A stretch of 14,118 nucleotides of DNA from an uncultured Christensenella sp. (GCA_910578765.1 CAJTRW010000012.1:30019-44136), one strand, 5' to 3'; numbered from the stretch's first letter, positions 1-6,367 are shown. Program-made: numbers and translations. Notes: generated from the letters alone by a model not told the origin.

Positions 1-20
1 CCATAAAAGTTTACATTTGT

Positions 21-49
21 TTGACTTTTAAATGCGGCTGATTTATACT
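21..49 (+). promoter_or_regulatory. Sigma-A type promoter for pgk-tpiA
   Basis: A -35 element TTGACT (21-26) and a -10 element TATACT (44-49) are separated by 17 nt. Transcription would start near 56, giving a leader of about 35 nt. A ribosome binding site AAGGAG lies at 76-81, nine bases before the pgk ATG at 91. Because the promoter lies right at the window edge, cotranscription from an upstream gene (gap is the usual neighbour) cannot be excluded. Confidence 0.75.
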
Positions 50-90
50 TATTAAGTAAAAAAATATTTATTGACAAGGAGCTTTAAACA

Positions 91-1401
91 ATGAACAAGA
101 TGTCCGTAAAAGACCTCAAAGATTTAAAGGGCAAAAACGTGCTTGTACGCTGCGACTTCAACGTACCCATGAAGGACGGTGTTATTACCGACGAAAACAG
201 AATTCAGGGCGCGCTGCCTACTATAAAGTACCTGCTTGACGCGGGCGCGAGGGTTACGCTTTGCTCGCACATGGGCAAGCCGCACTCCGTTTTTTCCGCA
301 GAAGTCAAACTCAATAAAAAAGACCAGAAAAAGGTCGACGCGGGCGAAACCACAAAGGAAGCAATTATAGAAAAAGCGAAAAAGGACGAACCGAAAAAGC
401 TTACGCTTGCGCCCGTTGCGAAAAGACTTAACGAGCTTTTGAACGGCAAAGTAATCTTTGCAACCGACGTTATCGGCGCCGACGCAAATAAGAAGCGCGA
501 CAATCTCAAAGACGGTGAAGCCGTTCTTATAGAAAACCTCCGCTTCCACTGGGAGGAAGAAAAAAAGGACGAGGCCTTCTGCAAAGCCCTTGCATACAAT
601 GCCGAAATTTACGTAAACGACGCGTTCGGCACGGCGCACCGCTCCCACGCCTCCACCGCAGCTATCGTCGAATACGGTATTATCAAAACAGCGGTTTGCG
701 GCTTCCTTATCGAAAAAGAGCTTGAAGTAATGGCCGACACGCTTGAAAACCCCAAGCGCCCCTTCGTCGCTATTTTGGGCGGCGCGAAAGTTGCGGATAA
801 GCTGAACGTTATTTCCAATCTTCTGGAAAAATGCGACACGCTGATTATCGGCGGCGGCATGGCTTACACCTTCCTCAAAGCAAAGGGCTATGAAGTGGGA
901 ACCTCACTTTTAGACGAAGAAAAAATAGACTACTGCAAACAGATGATAGAAAAAGCGGCAAAGTCCGGTAAGGAGCTTTTACTTCCCGTCGACACCGTTG
1001 TGACGGACCGCTTCCCCGAGCCGATAGACGAAAAAATTCAGGTTGAAACCGTTCCTTCTAACGCGATACCCGCTAATAAAATGGGTATGGATATAGGCGA
1101 AAAGACGAGAAAGCTTTACGCCGACAAGGTTGCCTCCGCAAAGGCAGTCATCTGGAACGGCCCCATGGGCGTTTTCGAAAACCCCACTCTTGCAAAGGGT
1201 ACAATCGCAGTTGCCGAGGCTTTGGCGGCTGTAAACGGAAAATGCACGACCATAATCGGCGGCGGTGACTCCGCGGCGGCTGTTCAACAGCTTGGTTATG
1301 CGGATAAAATGACGCACATTTCGACGGGCGGCGGCGCGTCGTTGGAGCTTTTCGAAGGAAAGGTCCTCCCCGGCATCGCTTGCCTTAACGAGAAAAAATA
1401 A
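91..1401 (+). CDS. pgk: Phosphoglycerate kinase with an extra loop
   Basis: Cytoplasmic glycolytic enzyme that transfers phosphate from 1,3-bisphosphoglycerate to ADP, giving 3-phosphoglycerate and ATP. Family motifs run the full length: RCDFNVP (20-26), SHMGKP (59-64), LIENLRF (146-152), VNDAFGTAHRSHAS, a GGAKV segment, WNGPMGVFE and, near the C-terminus, GGGDSAAAV and HISTGGGASLE. At 436 residues it is about 35-40 longer than typical bacterial PGKs (around 395-400). The excess is a lysine/glutamate-rich insertion at roughly residues 66-102, directly after the SHxGxP substrate-site motif and before LTLAPVAKRL. In that motif the usual arginine (SHLGRP) is lysine 63. The ATG at 91 is preceded by AAGGAG at nine bases; a second ATG three codons later is less well spaced. 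It forms a unit with tpiA 11 nt downstream. Confidence 0.97.
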   Translation: MNKMSVKDLKDLKGKNVLVRCDFNVPMKDGVITDENRIQGALPTIKYLLDAGARVTLCSHMGKPHSVFSAEVKLNKKDQKKVDAGETTKEAIIEKAKKDEPKKLTLAPVAKRLNELLNGKVIFATDVIGADANKKRDNLKDGEAVLIENLRFHWEEEKKDEAFCKALAYNAEIYVNDAFGTAHRSHASTAAIVEYGIIKTAVCGFLIEKELEVMADTLENPKRPFVAILGGAKVADKLNVISNLLEKCDTLIIGGGMAYTFLKAKGYEVGTSLLDEEKIDYCKQMIEKAAKSGKELLLPVDTVVTDRFPEPIDEKIQVETVPSNAIPANKMGMDIGEKTRKLYADKVASAKAVIWNGPMGVFENPTLAKGTIAVAEALAAVNGKCTTIIGGGDSAAAVQQLGYADKMTHISTGGGASLELFEGKVLPGIACLNEKK

Positions 1402-1412
1402 AGGAGATTAAT

Positions 1413-2159
1413 ATGTCAAGAAAAGCTTTTATAGCCGGCAACTGGAAAATGAATATGACGGTTGCTTCGGGAACCAAACTTATTACCGAGCTTAAACCGC
1501 TTGTTAAGGAAGCAAAGTGCGACGTCTGCCTTTGCGTACCCGCAATTTTAATACCGGCTATGACGAAAGCCGCAAAGGGCTCTAAAATAAAAATAGGCGC
1601 GGAAAATATGCACTGGGCGGCCTCCGGCGCGTACACGGGTGAAATTTCCGCAGATATGCTTAAAGATTACGGCGTTAAATACGTAATTATCGGTCACAGC
1701 GAAAGAAGGCAGTACTTCGGCGAAAACAACGACACCGTTAACCAACGCACTTTGGCAGCGCTTAAAAACGAGCTTACCCCCATTGTCTGCATAGGCGAAA
1801 CTCTGTCGGAACGCTCTGCCGGAGATACAGAAAAAGTGCTTAGCCGTCAGCTTGAATTCGGCTTGCACGGCGTTGAGGACGTCAAGCAGCTTGTCATAGC
1901 TTACGAACCCGTCTGGGCTATCGGCACAGGTCAGACCGCAACCGACGAACAGGCGCAGGAAACTATTAAGTTTATCAGAAAGAAGCTTTCCAAAATGTTC
2001 AGCGTAAAGGACGCGAACCGTGTAAGAATACTTTACGGCGGAAGCATGAACGCGGGCAACTGCAAGGGGCTTATGGCTCAGCCCGACATAGACGGCGGAC
2101 TAATAGGCGGAGCTTCCTTAAAGCTTGACTTTGCAAAAATCGTAAACTTCGATAAATAA
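1413..2159 (+). CDS. tpiA: Triosephosphate isomerase
   Basis: Cytoplasmic TIM-barrel enzyme that interconverts dihydroxyacetone phosphate and glyceraldehyde 3-phosphate. All catalytic residues are visible: Asn10 and Lys12 in GNWKMN, His95 in IIGHSERRQYFGE, and Glu165 in AYEPVWAIGTG, which leads into the flexible loop 6. The phosphate-binding YGGSMNAGN and GGLIGGASLK segments follow. The length of 248 residues is normal for bacteria. The start is supported by AAAGGAG at 1400-1406, which overlaps the pgk stop codon, so the two genes are cotranscribed and probably translationally linked. A strong hairpin terminator follows the stop codon. Confidence 0.98.
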   Translation: MSRKAFIAGNWKMNMTVASGTKLITELKPLVKEAKCDVCLCVPAILIPAMTKAAKGSKIKIGAENMHWAASGAYTGEISADMLKDYGVKYVIIGHSERRQYFGENNDTVNQRTLAALKNELTPIVCIGETLSERSAGDTEKVLSRQLEFGLHGVEDVKQLVIAYEPVWAIGTGQTATDEQAQETIKFIRKKLSKMFSVKDANRVRILYGGSMNAGNCKGLMAQPDIDGGLIGGASLKLDFAKIVNFDK

Positions 2160-2173
2160 TATATATAAACGGA

Positions 2174-2205
2174 AAAAATCCCGACCTTTTCAGGTCGGGA
2201 TTTTT
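2174..2205. terminator. Bidirectional intrinsic terminator between tpiA and the convergent membrane gene
   Basis: A 14-bp perfect stem, AAAAATCCCGACCT (2174-2187) with AGGTCGGGATTTTT (2192-2205), closes a 4-nt TTTC loop. The A-tract on one side and the T-tract on the other give a U-tail in both directions. It therefore serves tpiA on the + strand and the convergent 230-residue gene on the - strand, whose stop codon is only 17 nt away. Confidence 0.92.
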
Positions 2206-2221
2206 GAGTTTTGCGTTTAAA

Positions 2222-2914
2222 TTACTGTACTTTTTGCAATCTGTCGTTTTCCTCGTTTAAGTAAACACATTCCTCAACTATTTCCTTAACACGTTTATCA
2301 TATGCTTGTCTGCATTGTTCATTATAAACACGGCGGTTTTCGTTTTCTTCGATTGCAAAACATTTCTTCTTCGAATACTTCACCCAAAAAACAATCAAAA
2401 GCGGTATAAGCACTACCGGCACGATAACGCAAACGACTATTTCCCATATTTCGGCTTGCGCACCGATAAAAAGAGTGCACAGCGAAATTAAAATTATAGC
2501 AAGTGCGACGGAGGCGATAACGGTAAAAACAACAGGCTTTTTCGGAAGCGGAAGATAATTCTTAGCCCCGTCGCCACGAAAATATTCCTCCTCAAGCTCT
2601 TTAAGTCTTGTATAATTTTTTGAAGACGTTTCACGCGAAAAACGCAAAGAAACATAATGCGTAACCTTTTTTTCTGTTTTGACCGCAACATTTCTTTCTA
2701 CCTTTCCTTCGTCTCCGTTCCAGCCCGCCATAAAGCCGCCTATAATTCCGTCGCCATATGTCTTTACCTTTGTATCTACGTTTACGCCGACAATTTCGCT
2801 ACTCTCGTTATATATTTCTTTCGAATCCTCTAATTTCCACCCGAACACGGCAAGCGTTTCAATTACCGAAACCTCCTCGTCAGGGCTTATGCGCATTGTT
2901 TTGTACTCTTTCAT
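2222..2914 (-). CDS. Two-helix membrane protein of unknown function, divergent from an XRE regulator
   Basis: I do not recognise the family. The 230-residue product has no signal peptide. It has a soluble N-terminal half (1-125) containing VIETLAVFGWKLEDS (17-31), a glycine-rich GDGIIGGFMAGWNGDEG stretch (54-70), a conserved-looking THYVSLRFSRE segment (85-95) and a charged YTRLKELEEEY helix (101-111). Two hydrophobic helices follow at about 128-150 and 156-178, with a short loop between them. A charged, likely helical or coiled-coil tail (180-230) completes it. A helical hairpin with both ends on the same, probably cytoplasmic, face is the simplest topology. The ATG (2914 to 2912) has AAGGAG at 2925-2920. 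It is driven by a perfect-consensus promoter embedded in operators next to the XRE gene, so it is probably the regulator's main target. The pair interrupts the glycolytic genes. Function is unassigned. Confidence 0.85.
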   Translation of the reverse strand: MKEYKTMRISPDEEVSVIETLAVFGWKLEDSKEIYNESSEIVGVNVDTKVKTYGDGIIGGFMAGWNGDEGKVERNVAVKTEKKVTHYVSLRFSRETSSKNYTRLKELEEEYFRGDGAKNYLPLPKKPVVFTVIASVALAIILISLCTLFIGAQAEIWEIVVCVIVPVVLIPLLIVFWVKYSKKKCFAIEENENRRVYNEQCRQAYDKRVKEIVEECVYLNEENDRLQKVQ

Positions 2915-2936
2915 TTCTTCTCCTTGTAAATTTTAT

Positions 2937-2964
2937 TGTGTTAAGTCAAATTTGACTTAACACA
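2937..2964. promoter_or_regulatory. Operator O1: 28-bp perfect palindrome over the membrane-gene transcription start
   Basis: Each arm is TGTGTTAAGTCAAA, and the two arms meet with no spacer, giving a perfect 28-bp inverted repeat. On the - strand the predicted start site (about 2961) lies inside it, so a bound protein would cover roughly +1 to +25 of the membrane gene transcript. The inner 20 bp (2941-2960) recur with three differences at 2993-3012. This is the expected form of a site for a dimeric HTH regulator such as the adjacent XRE protein. That the XRE protein is the binder is inferred from adjacency. Confidence 0.8.
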
Positions 2965-2967
2965 TTT

Positions 2968-2996
2968 ATTATATCAAGTCATATACGGGTTGTCAA
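2968..2996 (-). promoter_or_regulatory. Perfect-consensus sigma-A promoter for the membrane gene
   Basis: Read on the - strand: -35 TTGACA (2996-2991), a 17-nt spacer and -10 TATAAT (2973-2968), matching consensus at all 12 positions. Transcription should start near 2961, inside operator O1. The -35 element overlaps operator O2, and a lone half-site TCAAGTCA (2974-2981) lies in the spacer. So strong a promoter boxed in by operators suggests tight repression that can be released. Confidence 0.85.
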
Positions 2997-3012
2997 GTCA
3001 AATAAGACTTAA
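2993..3012. promoter_or_regulatory. Operator O2, second copy of the XRE-module site
   Basis: This 20-bp site matches the core of O1 (2941-2960) at 17 of 20 positions and contains AAGTC (2995-2999) facing GACTT (3006-3010). It overlaps the -35 of the leftward membrane-gene promoter and occupies about -38 to -19 of the rightward XRE promoter, so one bound dimer could block both. Its centre is 52 bp from the centre of O1, close to five helical turns, which would place both dimers on the same DNA face. Confidence 0.7.
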
Positions 3013-3018
3013 ATTACA

Positions 3019-3024
3019 TATAAT
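3019..3024 (+). promoter_or_regulatory. -10 element for the XRE gene, predicted leaderless start
   Basis: A perfect TATAAT ends exactly 6 nt before the XRE ATG at 3031, so RNA synthesis would start at or next to the A of the ATG. The -35 region at a 17-nt spacing (2996-3001, AGTCAA) is a poor match and lies in O2. There is no Shine-Dalgarno. The transcript is predicted to be leaderless and the promoter intrinsically weak. Confidence 0.65.
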
Positions 3025-3030
3025 AATTTT

Positions 3031-3231
3031 ATGAATTTTGCTAAAAGATTAAAGGAACTGCGCGAAGAAAAAGGGTTCAGTCAAATGACGCTTGCAAAAG
3101 CGACCGGAATAAGCCAATCTTCCATTGCACGCTGGGAGCTTGAAAAGGCGGAGCCTACCGCCTCCGCCCTTATTATTCTTTCACAATATTTTAACGAAAG
3201 CGTAGATTATTTATTGGGTTTAAGCGAATGA
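3031..3231 (+). CDS. Small XRE-family helix-turn-helix regulator
   Basis: The 66-residue protein is essentially one Cro/CI-type HTH_3 domain with no sensor or dimerisation extension. Residues 1-15 (MNFAKRLKELREEKG) form the first helix. The HTH spans about 17-37, with recognition helix SQSSIARWEL (28-37), followed by the typical PTASALIILSQYFNESVDYLLGL ending (42-64), which is stated here by position because it is the family's usual C-terminal two helices. It is divergent from the membrane protein gene and is the natural candidate to bind O1 and O2, repressing that gene and itself. No ribosome binding site precedes the ATG; see the -10 element 6 nt upstream. A Cro-like protein with no ligand domain implies control by protein level, by a partner, or by the membrane protein itself; this is inference. 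Confidence 0.9.
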   Translation: MNFAKRLKELREEKGFSQMTLAKATGISQSSIARWELEKAEPTASALIILSQYFNESVDYLLGLSE

Positions 3232-3241
3232 CATCATTTAC

Positions 3242-3270
3242 TTGCCAAAAATTTCACGGTGCTATATAAT
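3242..3270 (+). promoter_or_regulatory. Sigma-A type promoter for gpmI
   Basis: TTGCCA (3242-3247), a 17-nt spacer and a perfect TATAAT (3265-3270). Transcription should start near 3277. The ribosome binding site AAGGA (3303-3307) lies eight bases before the gpmI ATG. gpmI is therefore transcribed independently of pgk-tpiA. Confidence 0.8.
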
Positions 3271-3315
3271 AAAGGCGTAATATTATAAAAGAAAAACTTT
3301 TTAAGGACGAATTTT

Positions 3316-4866
3316 ATGGCTAAAAAGATACCTTACGCGATAATAATTATGGACGGTTACGGGCTCGCGCCGGACGGCAAAGGCAACGCTATTGCGCTTA
3401 ACGGCAGCAAAAACGTAAACGCGCTGATGAAAAAGTACCCCTCCGCCACTCTCGGCGCAAGCGGCATGAGCGTCGGACTTCCCGACGGACAAATGGGCAA
3501 CAGCGAGGTCGGACACCTCAACATGGGCGCCGGAAGAATAGTCTATCAGGATTTGACGAAGATAACCAAGTCCATAAAAGACGGGGACTTTTTTGAAAAC
3601 CCCGCGCTTATAAAGGCTATGGACAACGCCAAAGACAAAAAGCTTCACCTGTACGGACTTTTGTCGGACGGCGGCGTTCACAGCCACATTACGCACGTTT
3701 ACGCGCTTTTGAAAATGGCGAAAATGCGCGGCGTTAAGGACGTTTTTATTCACTGCTTTATGGACGGAAGGGACGTTTCCCCCACTTCCGGCGCGGACTT
3801 TATACGCAGTCTGCAAGCCGAAATTAAAAATATCGGCGTCGGTAAAATCGCGTCCGTCTGCGGCAGATACTACGCCATGGACAGGGACAATAACTGGGAC
3901 AGGGTGGAAAAAGCTTACGACATGCTTACCCTCGGCGAGGGCAAGCAGTGCGCAGACCCCGCAAAAGCCGTTGAAGAAAGCTATGCGGAAGGCATAACCG
4001 ACGAATTTATAAAACCGATAAAAATAATTGAAAACGGCAAACCCGTCGGACTTTTGGAAAAGGGCGACAGCGTGATTTGCTTCAACTTCCGTCCCGACAG
4101 GGCGAGGCAGATTACGCGCGCGGTATCGCAGAAGCAATTTATCGTGCCCAAAGGCGAAGCGTTTGAAAGAAAAACAGGTTATATTGACCCCGTTTACGTA
4201 TGCTTCACAGTTTACGACGCCGCATTCGAAGGCGTTGAAACAGCTTTCCCCAAGACATCTATGGAAAACACGCTTGGCGAATATCTTGCTAAGCTCGGCA
4301 AAAAACAGCTGAGAATTGCCGAGACCGAAAAGTACGCGCACGTAACTTTCTTTTTCAACGGCGGCGTTGAAGCACCCAATGAAAACGAAGTGCGCGATTT
4401 AATCCCCTCCCCCAAGGTTGCGACATACGATTTACAACCCGAAATGAGCGCGTACCTTGTAACCGACAAGGTTTTACAGGAGCTTGACGGCGGAGATTTC
4501 GACGTGGTTATTTTAAATTTCGCAAACTGCGACATGGTCGGACATACGGGCGTTATCCCCGCAGCGATTAAAGCCGTGGGAACGGTTGACGAGTGCGTTA
4601 AAAAAGTTCTTGACAAAATTTTGGAAATGGGCGGTTCCGCACTGCTTACCGCAGACCACGGCAACGCCGACAGACTTTTGTCGGAGGACGGCTCTCCCTT
4701 TACCGCACATACCACAAACCCCGTTCCCGTGGTTCTCGTTTCCGAGAAATACAAAAACGTGCAGTTGCGCGGCGACGGCGTTCTCGCCGACTTAGCCCCC
4801 ACCCTTTTAACCGTAATGGGCTTGCCCGTTCCCAAAGAAATGACCGGAAAAAGCTTAATTAAATAA
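3316..4866 (+). CDS. gpmI: 2,3-bisphosphoglycerate-independent phosphoglycerate mutase
   Basis: Cytoplasmic Mn-dependent enzyme converting 3-phosphoglycerate to 2-phosphoglycerate through a phosphoserine intermediate. At 516 residues it has the normal length. The metal and catalytic residues known from the Geobacillus enzyme can be matched: Asp13 in MDGYG, nucleophile Ser63 in GNSEVGHLNMG, Asp406 and His410 in NCDMVGHTG, Asp447 and His448 in ADHGNAD, and His465 in AHTTNP. The substrate-site motifs HSHITH (122-127), MDGRDV (149-154), AMDRD and FRPDRARQ are present. It continues the pathway from pgk and tpiA but is separated from them by the XRE/membrane pair, and enolase does not follow. Confidence 0.98.
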   Translation: MAKKIPYAIIIMDGYGLAPDGKGNAIALNGSKNVNALMKKYPSATLGASGMSVGLPDGQMGNSEVGHLNMGAGRIVYQDLTKITKSIKDGDFFENPALIKAMDNAKDKKLHLYGLLSDGGVHSHITHVYALLKMAKMRGVKDVFIHCFMDGRDVSPTSGADFIRSLQAEIKNIGVGKIASVCGRYYAMDRDNNWDRVEKAYDMLTLGEGKQCADPAKAVEESYAEGITDEFIKPIKIIENGKPVGLLEKGDSVICFNFRPDRARQITRAVSQKQFIVPKGEAFERKTGYIDPVYVCFTVYDAAFEGVETAFPKTSMENTLGEYLAKLGKKQLRIAETEKYAHVTFFFNGGVEAPNENEVRDLIPSPKVATYDLQPEMSAYLVTDKVLQELDGGDFDVVILNFANCDMVGHTGVIPAAIKAVGTVDECVKKVLDKILEMGGSALLTADHGNADRLLSEDGSPFTAHTTNPVPVVLVSEKYKNVQLRGDGVLADLAPTLLTVMGLPVPKEMTGKSLIK

Positions 4867-4880
4867 GTTGCTGCAAATTG

Positions 4881-4908
4881 CCGCCCGCGCATAATAGTGC
4901 GCGGGCGG
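4881..4908 (+). terminator. Intrinsic terminator after gpmI
   Basis: A GC-rich stem CCGCCCGCGC (4881-4890) pairs with GCGCGGGCGG (4899-4908) around an 8-nt ATAATAGT loop whose end bases can also pair. The following tract TTTACATATTTG is only moderately T-rich, so termination may be less than complete. Confidence 0.75.
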
Positions 4909-4942
4909 TTTACATATTTGACGTTATCGGGCGGCAAAGCGT

Positions 4943-4971
4943 TTGCTTAATTTTTTAAATTGAAATATAAT
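4943..4971 (+). promoter_or_regulatory. Promoter for the EamA transporter, predicted leaderless
   Basis: A perfect -10 TATAAT (4966-4971) lies 17 nt after a weak -35 TTGCTT (4943-4948). The -10 ends exactly 6 nt before an in-frame GTG at 4978, so transcription would begin at the start codon. No Shine-Dalgarno is visible before either candidate start. Confidence 0.6.
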
Positions 4972-4977
4972 AATAAC

Positions 4978-5937
4978 GTGATAACGAAAGAACCGGAAAA
5001 ATTTTTCACCAAAAATTACGTGGTGTGCGTCGGCGCAATAATATGCTGTATTTTATGGGGCAGCGCTTTCCCCTGCGTCAAAATAGGTTATAAGCTTTTT
5101 GAAGTAAACACGGACAGCGTTCCGTCGCTTATGCTGTTTGCAGGAACGCGCTTTTCTCTGGCGGGAATACTCGTAATAATTTTCGGCTGTATTTTAAAGA
5201 GAAAATTTATTGTACCCAAGCCGAAAAATTTATGGCGCGTAGGCGTGGTTTCGCTATTTCAGACGGTGGCGCAATATACGTTTTTTTATATAGGACTTGC
5301 TCACACGGCGGGCGTAAAAGCTTCTGTTTTGAACGGACTGGGCGTATTTTTTACTATTTTGGCGGCGTGCTTCATATTCAGGACGGAAAAGTTTACTCTT
5401 GTAAAGCTTGCCGGCTGTATATTGGGCTTCGGCGGAGTCGTCCTTATTAATCTTGGCGGCGACTTCTCCTTTTCCTTCACTCTGCTCGGCGAGGGGTTTG
5501 TAATTTTTTCGGGGCTGTCCTCCGCCATTGCCGCAGGCTTCGTGAAAATTTTCTCCAAGCACGAGGACACAACCGCTCTTTGCGGATACCAGTTTCTTTT
5601 CGGCGGAATAATTTTGGTTATAGTCGGGCTTGCGGCGGGCGGAACGTTCGGCGGGGTAAACGCAGGCGGAATTTTCATGCTGCTGTATCTGGCGTTTCTT
5701 TCGGCGTGCGCGTTTACCTTACAGGGCTTCTTGTTACGGTATAATCCAGTGTCAAAAATAGCGGTGTTCAAAAGCACCAACCCTATTTTCGGCGCGGTTT
5801 TTTCCGCTTTGATTCTCGGCGAAAAGGACCAGCTTTTATCTTGGTTTACCCTTTTGGCGCTTTTACTTGTATGCGCGGGCATATTCGTTATAAATAAATT
5901 CGGAGAAAGACGCTTAAAATTTAGAAAATCGGGATAA
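4978..5937 (+). CDS. EamA/DMT-family membrane transporter
   Basis: Integral membrane protein of about 319 residues with some ten hydrophobic helices arranged as two tandem EamA repeats, typical of the drug/metabolite transporter superfamily. Repeat one opens with CCILWGSAFPCVKIGY and ends with KLAGCILGFGGVVLIN. Repeat two opens at AIAAGFVKIFSKH and ends with NPIFGAVFSALILGEK and LLVCAGIFVIN. The substrate cannot be read from sequence; family members export amino acids or other metabolites. Start choice: an in-frame TTG at 4960 would add six residues but lies upstream of the TATAAT at 4966-4971, whereas the GTG at 4978 sits exactly where RNA should begin, so I prefer 4978. It lies between gpmI and secG with no functional link to either. 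Confidence 0.88.
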   Translation: MITKEPEKFFTKNYVVCVGAIICCILWGSAFPCVKIGYKLFEVNTDSVPSLMLFAGTRFSLAGILVIIFGCILKRKFIVPKPKNLWRVGVVSLFQTVAQYTFFYIGLAHTAGVKASVLNGLGVFFTILAACFIFRTEKFTLVKLAGCILGFGGVVLINLGGDFSFSFTLLGEGFVIFSGLSSAIAAGFVKIFSKHEDTTALCGYQFLFGGIILVIVGLAAGGTFGGVNAGGIFMLLYLAFLSACAFTLQGFLLRYNPVSKIAVFKSTNPIFGAVFSALILGEKDQLLSWFTLLALLLVCAGIFVINKFGERRLKFRKSG

Positions 5938-5941
5938 AATT

Positions 5942-5958
5942 GATTGTAAAATACAATC
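5942..5958. repeat. Inverted repeat overlapping the secG -35 region
   Basis: GATTGTA (5942-5948) and TACAATC (5952-5958) are perfect 7-bp arms around AAA. The repeat covers the secG -35 element (5944-5949). It lacks a GC-rich stem and a T-tail, so it is unlikely to terminate the transporter transcript. A repressor site is possible but unsupported beyond symmetry and position. Confidence 0.45.
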
Positions 5959-5972
5959 GTCTGTGATATACT
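5944..5972 (+). promoter_or_regulatory. Extended -10 promoter for secG
   Basis: -35 TTGTAA (5944-5949), a 17-nt spacer and -10 TATACT (5967-5972), with TG at 5964-5965 giving an extended TGn -10. Transcription should start near 5979. The secG ribosome binding site AGAGGA (5992-5997) follows, six bases before the ATG. Confidence 0.7.
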
Positions 5973-6003
5973 TTTCAAGTAGAATAAATTCAGAGGACGA
6001 TTT

Positions 6004-6321
6004 ATGAATCTTAGTTTGTTACTGTCGAGGCCCGAGGGCGCAGCGGGTATGGGCGACACCGCCTGGACGCTGTACATTACTTTATCGGTTGCATGCCTTA
6101 TAATTATATTTCTTGCCGCGCTGGTCACCATTTTTTTGGTGCTGTTCCAAAAGAGCAATTCGGACGGAATACAGGGTATTACCGCTTCCAGCGAAACTTT
6201 CTTCGGTAAAAACAGAGGACAGTCTATTGAAAGTAAGCTTAAAAAATGGACTTGGGTCTGCATGGGCGTTTTGGGCGTTCTGTCGATCGCTATCTACATT
6301 ATTTGCTTACTTGTTCCCTGA
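6004..6321 (+). CDS. secG: Preprotein translocase subunit SecG
   Basis: Small 105-residue inner subunit of the SecYEG channel that assists SecA-driven protein export. Two hydrophobic helices lie at about 24-49 and 80-103. Between them is the SecG signature loop with FQKSNSDGIQG and SETFFGKNRG, followed by a lysine-rich segment before the second helix. The N-terminus is some 15-20 residues longer than many SecG proteins. An internal ATG at codon 16 exists, but the ATG at 6004 has the better ribosome binding site (AGAGGA, six bases away). It is followed by rnr and smpB, the usual Bacillota order, which strengthens the call. Confidence 0.93.
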   Translation: MNLSLLLSRPEGAAGMGDTAWTLYITLSVACLIIIFLAALVTIFLVLFQKSNSDGIQGITASSETFFGKNRGQSIESKLKKWTWVCMGVLGVLSIAIYIICLLVP

Positions 6322-6334
6322 AAAATGCAGTTTA

Positions 6335-6355
6335 AAGGCGGCTTAAAGCCGCCTT
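6335..6355 (+). terminator. Hairpin between secG and rnr
   Basis: AAGGCGGC (6335-6342) pairs with GCCGCCTT (6348-6355) around TTAAA, followed by an AT-only tract ATTTATTTTATT. This fits an intrinsic terminator or attenuator for secG. The tail runs directly into the rnr start codon at 6368, so read-through into rnr would leave this hairpin in the rnr leader. Confidence 0.7.
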
Positions 6356-6367
6356 ATTTATTTTATT

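Noticed and set aside
2206..3300. Insertion-sequence or integron origin of the XRE/membrane module
   Set aside because: No transposase or integrase and no terminal direct or inverted repeats were found at the tpiA-proximal and gpmI-proximal ends; the palindrome is internal and placed as an operator.
3301..4341. 346-codon open frame antisense to gpmI
   Set aside because: It lies entirely within the well-supported gpmI gene, has no ribosome binding site or family motifs, and its arginine/valine/phenylalanine-rich product is what codon bias of the sense gene produces on the opposite strand.
4212..4937. 241-codon open frame antisense to the end of gpmI through its terminator
   Set aside because: It crosses the gpmI terminator hairpin and has no start signals; a shadow frame.
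5301..6263. 320-codon open frame antisense to the EamA transporter and secG
   Set aside because: It spans two real genes and their promoter region, and its product is serine/proline/lysine-rich without recognisable motifs; a shadow frame.
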